This document shows positions 57,923-64,000 of a stretch of DNA of 64,000 bases, one piece after another; within the stretch, counting starts at the first letter, position 1, and each line of letters starts with the position of its first letter. A program made the position numbers and the translations under genes. The stretch is from Hippasteria phrygiana (Eukaryota; Echinodermata; Asteroidea; Valvatida; Goniasteridae), in NCBI GenBank assembly GCA_037893225.1, contig JAZGUH010000616.1, positions 434,001 to 498,000 on the forward strand, read 5' to 3'. Below the pieces are notes generated by a model, which was not told where the DNA came from, did not search any database, and saw nothing but the letters and a program-made list of their open reading frames with translations.

Positions 57923-60900
57923 CAAATAAAGAAAGAACACAGGGAATTCAGGATGATTATAAATCAACTGATGTTTACCTTGCGGTCTGCATTGGCTTTA
58001 TCCAGGATCTCGTCAAACGTGGCTGCCTTCCTCTTTTCTTCTGTCCAGCTATCCATGTCCGCAGTGATGGGTGTTTCCGAGATATTCAACAGCTCTACCT
58101 CAAACAAGACTAAGAAAAGGAAATAAAAGAAAGAAAAAAGAAGGTTTTAATTGACTTATTTTTTACTGATCATCTTCAAAAAGAGAAATCAATTCTCTTT
58201 AAACTAAAAAACAAACAATGCAACCCATAACTTACAATAATTAACCATGGTCAGTTTGGTCACAAGCCTTTGTGGTTGTTCTTGACTGGCTAAGATTAGA
58301 TCATCACATTTATTGCCATTCTCAGTGCCTTTTCATATAAAAAAACTCTTTTACAAGTAATACATACATCATTTTGCCACACCACTTTATCTTCGCTACA
58401 GTACAAGGGGTTCGATGTTCTGTGTGAAAAATTCTTTGCACGTGCAGGCCATATGCACAGCTTTCCAGATGTAATACATAAATGAAATCATGAGCTTTAT
58501 TGCATTTTGCGCATGTGTCTCAAACACTGTCCTCATTGCGTATTAACTGCAAAGTGAGAAATTTAACCATTTCGCACCAGGATGATTTTTGCCGAAAATT
58601 TCTATTTTCAAAAAAGGCAAAATATAGCAGTCAACTTCTGATATACAGCCAAATGCCACAAATACTGATTTGCAAGAGTCATTTCAACAGTATTTGTACA
58701 ATATTTCTTGCCGAAACCTCATATATTTCAATACTCCGGTGGGCCCACCGGAGCGTAAACTGTAGAACAGGCCGTGCACAGCGGCCAAGTTCAAGTTCAA
58801 CACACGGTCCGCCTCCACAGACTTCTCGGACTTTGTGTGTGTGTACAAAACAAATGAGGGATTAGCGTGTTGAGACGTCACCCGGAGGTGAGTCGAGGCA
58901 ATTAAGCTGGACGTTTTAATCCGTCAGCCGTGCCCGTGTATAAAAACAGCCAGATCGTGTCAAGACGTCCTCCGACGCGAGCTGGTTAAGACCGGTCTAG
59001 AATAAAGTCTAAAACATGCTCTCATGAAGCTCTCCAAATTGCCCCAATCATTCATATCAAAAGTTAATGAAAGTGACCAAACCGAAGTGCCGTTTGTCTT
59101 GTCAAAACAAATATGACATTATCTTGTAGCCCTAAATCTGGCCTTATAGTGTCTTCCGGATATAATCTGCTCTAGGGATCTGATAAACTGTTCCCGATGA
59201 AGCTCATACTTGTGGCATCTCCGGGTATTCTTGGAGGCACGCCCATATCCCCAAAAGCATACTGAGGTTGAATGAGAAATTGGGACGTCTCTCCCTTACG
59301 CATCGTCGACACCGCAATCTCTAGGCCCTCTATCATTTGACCTGAAATACAAAAACACATTAGAAAACACACAATGAATGTCACAGACAGGGATCGAAAT
59401 ATATGCACTGGACCGCTGGACTGATGCATGAGTCCAGTGATTTGAGCTTTCGCCTAGTGAACTCTTGACCGAACTAGTCTGATGGTCTAGTGATTTTTTT
59501 CAAACACTGCATGAAATGATATCACTAAAATCCCGTTTTAACTGAAAAGAACCTCATAATTCATGGAATGGCCATTTTTAGTTTTGAGGCAGGGAGTTTC
59601 AATCAAAACAGCATTTCTAACCCCTCCCCAACAAGGTCGGCAAAGGGGAAAAATTGAAACAGCACAATCGTTCAAAACAATGTGTGTTCTTATTTTCACC
59701 ATTGGTCTTGTGAAATACCTTCTGGTCTAGTAAATTTTTTGTGCTACTAGTCCAGCTGGTCAGTAGATTTTCACCTGAAATTCGACCCCTGTACAGAGTA
59801 TTTAGTGAGAGAAAGCATTGAAATTTTAGCCCGACCGGGCTACAAAAAGCATTCATCCTAAAATACAATAATGTAAAATACAATAATGTACAAGACTATC
59901 CCTTGAAAATGTGCCGTTCTGTCTGAAAGTCATTGACGGAATGAATTTCTGGGGGCGACTTTGGTTTGGAAAGGTCGGATGTTGGAACTCAGAGTGGTGC
60001 CCTTGGCGCTTTGGTAGCATACAGGCTGCACTGTGTGCGGCACCAGTCTGAATGTCCAGATGTCAATGCCTCAATTTTGTCTTCATTTCTCTGTAAATAT
60101 TACGCATTACAGTAGAATGTTTACACTCAGACCTTGGAAATAGGTTTGGTATAATTAACCAAAGAGATTAAACCTTGGGGAATTTCCGGGCAATATGTAC
60201 ATTGAAGGCCAAGATGGTTCACAGTTTGCTTATACTAGTTTGTTCACTACCTGACGACTATATTAATTGTTATACAAGTTTATCTCATGGGTAATCAAAT
60301 TCTCAACACATACAATGCACTACCAGGTATCGCCTGCTTTCTAGCAAGGAATTCTTCAGCTACAGCCCACATTCACTGAGCTGCTAAAAATGATTTTTGT
60401 CTCTTACCATCTCCAATCTTGAGCTTTTCTGGCCTTTTGCGCAGTCTGGTAGAATCATAGGGCACGTCACAGTATTCAAAATATCCGTTGTAATGAACTG
60501 CCACGAAAAGAACAAAAAATATAAAGCCTCCATAATCAAAATGTGCAACTTTGCACATCTTAATATTTGAGAATTTATTTTTGCAATTTCCACGGCACCA
60601 AATCACGACTGTAGATGGGGTTAGGACTTTACATCGATACACATAGGCAGCCACTACAATTACACCCCCCTTTTTGTAGGCACCCTGCTGAAGTTGACAG
60701 AATCAAATGACAGCAAAGTGTGAAGCCTGCCGAAACCCGACGGAATCCAACAGCTGAAACAAAAGGTCTTTTGTTCACTGCGTAGTGCGCAGTTTAACAA
60801 AATCCAACACTATAAATGAGCCGCTGTTGGATATCGTTGGATTTAGCATGGTTGGGGAAAACAAGCATAATGAAATACAAAGACCAGGGGGCCAATTTCA

Positions 60901-62685
60901 CAAAATTTGCTTAAGCACAAAAAAAACTTGCTTGAAATCGGGTTACCAGCCAAAACTCCATGTGATGTATATTGCTTGTGACTGGTATTTATTAGCTGTT
61001 GTTTACTTAGCATAACAATAAGCCAGTTTGGTATCTCGAGAAGGTCAAAGGTTATTCGGGATAAAATTATTGACGTAATGTTATGCAATGTTACGCGAAT
61101 GCCCATTCTGATTAAATTTAACAAGTGTGTGTTGTGCGACCACCTTTTGCATTCACACGCGCGCGTTATGTCATGCGGGTCATTCGGGATAAAATGTCGT
61201 GCACATGCGCAGTTGAAATACTGAACTGGCTTATTACACAGAGTTTTGTTTGCCGGCTGGTAACCCGATTTATGAAGCAAGTTTTGTGCTTAAGCTTAAG
61301 CCGGTCACATTTTAGAAAATTTTATTGCACGTGGGAATCTCAAATTTCAAGCATTTTCAGAAATTTCTTAACAAGTGGGCAAAGTGGATGGGATGAGGAG
61401 AAGGGGGCTATTTGATAACATATACTGACTAGTCGCAGTGAAACCTTCCGGAATAACCTCTCCAGAGCCAACTCTTAGTACTTTCTTCTTCACACCGCCG
61501 TCGCTGACCACAGAGAACATTTTGCTTGCAATTTTTTCAAAAGGAGTCTGGGGGGGGAAAAAAAACACACAAAAGATAGAGAGACCCAATGCTCATTTTT
61601 TCTGGGCACACTAAACCTAAAATGATGATGTTGATGTAGACATTTTAAAACCCTAATCCCTTTCAAATATTCCACAACCAACCAGGCAGTCTTATTTTGG
61701 AGGACCTATGGCTGTATGCATGCTGCGGGATCAGCATAAAGACACAGGCTGATTCAGACTTGGTTGATTTTAGAGGATTGAGGTTGAATGGTTCTACAGA
61801 ATAAAGGTGGCTATGGAAAGATTGAGAACACATCCTATAATAAACAGGTCTGTGGGGCTGATTTTGAAGGATTGAGGTAGGATTGCCATTAAGTGCTGTT
61901 CATTTCACACAATATGTGTACACACACACAGTAATATTCAGTGGTTAATGAACATTTGTATGGGTCCATACAGGGGCGGATCTGGGAGGGGGAGGGGGGA
62001 GGGGGGAGGGGGGAGGGGGAGGGGGGAGGGGGGAGGGGGGAGGGGGGAGGGGGGAGGGGGGAGGGGGGAGGGGGGAGGGGTCAAATCCCCCTACAACTGC
62101 TGTGAGCCATTTTTTTATTGGCAGGGGGGGGGTACGTAGGGGTGTTATGCAACAGTTAAGAACCAGTGACCTTTTTGGGGGGGGGGGGGGCAGAGGCAAT
62201 TATAGACAAGGCCTAATGGCCAAACATTTTAGGGAGGGGAGACGAGAGGGAGGTCTTTTATGGGTAAAAAATAAAATCTGTAGGATCTGACACCCCCCCT
62301 GCAACAAAAATTCTTGAATCTACCCCTTCCATAAAGGTCAAATGTCACACTGTGCATGTTATTAAAAACAGAGGTGGATGATTTAAAGAAGTGACCATAA
62401 GAAAGAAAATTTAAAGGATTTTGGAGGGTTGAGGAAGAATCCATTTTACATGGGAGGCAGTTAGCATAAATTGTATGTCATGGGATCCGACAAGGCCATC
62501 ACTGGAGCCGATTGGTGGGCTAGTAGGCCCTGGTTACCTTCATGTGACCAATGAAACACCAATGGAGTTTGGGCATTTACTCACCTGAAACTCATCTCCA
62601 GAGTCGCCGCCCTCGGGGTCGTTGACCTCAAAGTTTAACTGCTTGAATTCCTCCTCTGCATCAAAATATGGTTTCTCTTCCACAC
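51090..62685 (-). CDS. FKBP6: FKBP6-like FKBP-TPR co-chaperone (5' exon not found)
   Basis: Eleven exons on the minus strand: 62685-62585, 61547-61430, 60497-60408, 59341-59210, 58109-57979, 57395-57336, 55616-55419, 54445-54259, 52901-52811, 52032-51906, 51143-51090. They join in frame over about 429 codons to a TGA at 51092-51090. The first listed exon starts in phase 1 (reading VEEKPYFDAEEEF), so the start codon lies upstream. Order: acidic N-terminus, FKBP domain (HYNGYFEY, PYDSTR, GLEIAVSTMRKGE, QYAFGDMG, ILFEVELLN), then TPRs (AGNEFYQEKNISKAAWYYGK; LNMSICCIKQAYYPRALSNC; FRRGQALLRNGEFDGAQRWL), then a C-terminal tail ending SKPEDEP. The Trp at the base of the FKBP pocket is Leu (GLE), suggesting weak or no isomerase activity, as in FKBP6/shutdown, HSP90 partners in the piRNA pathway. 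An alternative is another TPR-FKBP. Confidence 0.8.
51279..51418. mobile_element. 140-bp MITE, family D (TIR CCTAGAGCAAGTTCGAG)
   Basis: The ends CCTAGAGCAAGTTCGAGCGG and CGCCACTCGAACTTGCTCC plus AGG are inverted for about 50 bp. Intronic in the FKBP6-like gene. Confidence 0.75.
53435..53682. mobile_element. MITE, family B, with 10-bp direct repeat flanks
   Basis: Ends TTGTAGTCGAGACCAT and ATGGTCTTGACTACAA. GAGTGCAGTG flanks both sides (53425-53434, 53683-53692). Contains AAGACCATGCAC and GTGCTGGTCTT tandem motifs. Confidence 0.75.
54720..54940. mobile_element. TTAA element, CCCCTTGAG family, copy 3 (inverted)
   Basis: TTAACCCTTTGAAGCATGACG at the left and ACCGTACTCAAGGGGTTAA at the right. 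The interior matches 32722-32939 in reverse. Confidence 0.75.
55774..56161. repeat. Partial GCTAAAT repeat plus C-rich dispersed repeat
   Basis: 55774-55935 begins TTAACCTTAACGCTGCTAAA and has several (T)GCTAAAT.CAACA motifs. 55935-56161 resembles 18459-18696, with CGCCCCCTATGGAGAGAGCC near the end. Confidence 0.5.
56468..56711. mobile_element. MITE, family C (TIR GGCCAATTTCATAGAGCTGC)
   Basis: Ends GGCCAATTTCATAGAGCTGC and GCAGCTCTATGAAATTGGCC with TTAAGCAAAA next to both. 244 bp, non-coding. Confidence 0.75.
57892..57921 (+). repeat. 30-bp G homopolymer
   Basis: Longest of many G or C runs in the window; lies 57 bp from an FKBP6-like exon, in the intron. Confidence 0.9.
60891..61300. mobile_element. 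MITE, family C, interrupted
   Basis: Begins GGCCAATTTCACAAAATTTGC and its right part contains CCGGCTGGTAACCCGATTT and GCAAGTTTTGTGCTTAAGC. The right end is unclear. The family A MITE at 61018-61234 sits inside. Confidence 0.55.
61018..61234. mobile_element. MITE, family A, second copy (inverted), nested
   Basis: ATAAGCCAGTTTGGTAT to ATACTGAACTGGCTTAT, matching 1491-1718 in reverse orientation. Confidence 0.75.
61985..62080 (+). repeat. (GGGGGA)n array, G-quadruplex-prone
   Basis: About sixteen runs of 5-6 G separated by single A or GA. In an FKBP6-like intron, where the pre-mRNA (minus strand) would be C-rich. Poly-Pro/Gly ORFs here are artefacts. Confidence 0.9.
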
Positions 62686-62725
62686 CTGGGTTGATACAAC
62701 AAATGAAAAGCTAAATGATTAAAAG

Positions 62726-62909
62726 TTAACCCCTTTGAGCCCAGATGATGGCTATATAGCCACGGTTTGAAAAAGACCACTTGGTTGGTTGACAGCTATA
62801 CTCCTATTTTCTGCCTATTCAATCCATTGTTTGGTTATTGTGGTTATTGTGGTTATGGTTGGCTGCACAATCCCATCTGGCGCACCAACACCCGGGTACA
62901 TGGCGTTAA
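62726..62909. mobile_element. TTAA element, CCCCTTGAG family, copy 4 (diverged)
   Basis: TTAACCCCTTTGAGCCC to ATGGCGTTAA. Contains TCAATCCATTGTTTGG and GGCTGCACAATCCC, as in the other copies. Confidence 0.6.
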
Positions 62910-64000
62910 GGAGACCGGATGAGAACGATTGCATGGAATTTGGTGAATTGGCTTGATGCACTTCAGCCAGGAAAACTACCAGTCTCCCACTTTACAGAAA
63001 CTTTGGCCCAATCAGTCTATCTTTGAGCTACCCCGACTAGCTGTTTCTCTCAACGAGGAGATCAGTGTATCTAAGTTGTGCCTTATTTATTTTTCCACAG
63101 AGTTGAACCACTCACCTAACCTCCGATCCCAGTCCCCACCCTCCAGTTCAAGCCAGAAGAAGAAAAAATAATTATCCAGCAAAGCATTGTTCCCAGAATC
63201 TCAGAGTTGTGCTCGATTCATCAAAATGAGTCAGAGTTGGTGTCACCACTGCAAAGTTTGAGTCAATTAATTAAACAGTTTCTAACTCTGAGTTTTGAGT
63301 ATCAAACATCTGAGTCAGAGTCACAAGTCCAGAGTCTGAGTCCCAAGTCATGCAGGTTGAGGCAAAGTCCAAGTGTGAGCCGAAGGGTTGGGTCCGAGTC
63401 CAAGTCGTTTATCATCGTGACTGAAGTCCAAATCTGAGTCATACAAAATGCAACTCGAGTCGGACTCGAGTCCAAGTAAAACAAAAATGTACGTTATTTC
63501 ATGGTACTTCTCGTACAAACTAAAAATTCTGATCTATTTTTTTATTTATTGTAATCTTTACCGAGGGTAGTCCATTTCAGTCCATGGTTTGATGAAAGTA
63601 AAACTACATTTATAAGAAAATAAATAAAACTGCTGTAAACTGCTGACTGACTGAATGGACCTGAAATATACAAATCAAAAAATTAGCTGGCCTGACGTTT
63701 CAAACTTAAGCAAGTTCTTTCTCAAAGGCAAATGACAGAGTACAAGAAACAAACATGTAGGGAACACACATGCATTAGGGGGTGGGTGGAGAAACACAAA
63801 AGAGGGATGCAAAGGAGCATGGCAGTGGGTAAACATCAAAGGGAGAAGAAATGACAGCCAGGAAGAAAGGAACAAAGAAGTGTGGTTAGGGTAAAGATGA
63901 AGGAGTGGAGGGATTAAGATGAAGGATGAAGCTGGGGAAAGGGGACAAAGGAGTGTGGTGGGGGGGGGGGGGGGGGTTGAATTGAAGGTGGTGATAGGGA
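62910..64000. other. Upstream of the FKBP6-like exons
   Basis: The missing first exon may be here or beyond the window. No convincing ATG exon ending in phase 1 was found. 63207-63480 is a degenerate GAGTC-rich stretch, 63626-63726 is a dispersed repeat shared with 16598-16697, and a G run ends the window. Confidence 0.4.

Noticed and set aside
61945..62199. Pro-rich / Gly-rich ORFs
   Set aside because: Translation of the GGGGGA array and G runs.

Overview
This is a eukaryotic nuclear window. It has spliced genes with GT-AG introns (plus one GC-AG intron), no operons, and very repeat-rich introns and spacers. The four recognisable genes are conserved animal genes whose proteins align well with vertebrate relatives from family knowledge. 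Together with the many short inverted-repeat transposons, this suggests an invertebrate animal, most likely an invertebrate deuterostome such as an echinoderm. The species is an inference and could not be tested here.

Layout. 1-4.5 kb is spacer with fold-back elements and a broken fragment of a Crypton-like/DUF3504-type gene. 4.5-15.0 kb (+) is a nine-exon long-chain fatty acid transport protein (SLC27A/FATP family), apparently complete at 632 aa. Its intron 2 holds tRNA-Arg(UCU)-like sequences, and more tRNA-like copies follow on the minus strand at 16.0-16.8 kb. 17.6-20.7 kb holds a terminal-inverted-repeat element carrying a Cys-rich ORF with two in-frame TGA codons, C-rich repeats and a 335-bp palindrome. 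21.5-33.3 kb (+) is NDUFS8, the 23-kDa two-[4Fe-4S] subunit of complex I (six exons, 213 aa). Its introns hold a 17-bp minisatellite invaded by TTAA elements, a 68-bp minisatellite split by an insertion, and an 85-bp higher-order repeat. 36.9-37.5 kb (-) has two well-formed exon candidates of an unidentified gene. 38.5-48.4 kb (-) is RANBP1 (six coding exons, 245 aa). 51.1-62.7 kb (-) is an FKBP6-like FKBP-TPR co-chaperone (eleven exons found, first exon missing).

The genes are unrelated in pathway: fatty-acid uptake/activation, respiratory complex I, Ran-GTPase transport and an HSP90/piRNA-type co-chaperone. SLC27A and NDUFS8 lie on +, RANBP1 and FKBP6-like on -, so NDUFS8 and RANBP1 converge.

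The most distinctive feature is the mobile-element landscape. Many short elements are bounded by TTAA and begin CCCTAAC or CCCCTTGAG, resembling piggyBac-type ends. Their interiors vary and they nest repeatedly inside other inverted-repeat elements. One 17-bp tandem repeat carries a TTAA in every unit and has served as a landing array for four of them.
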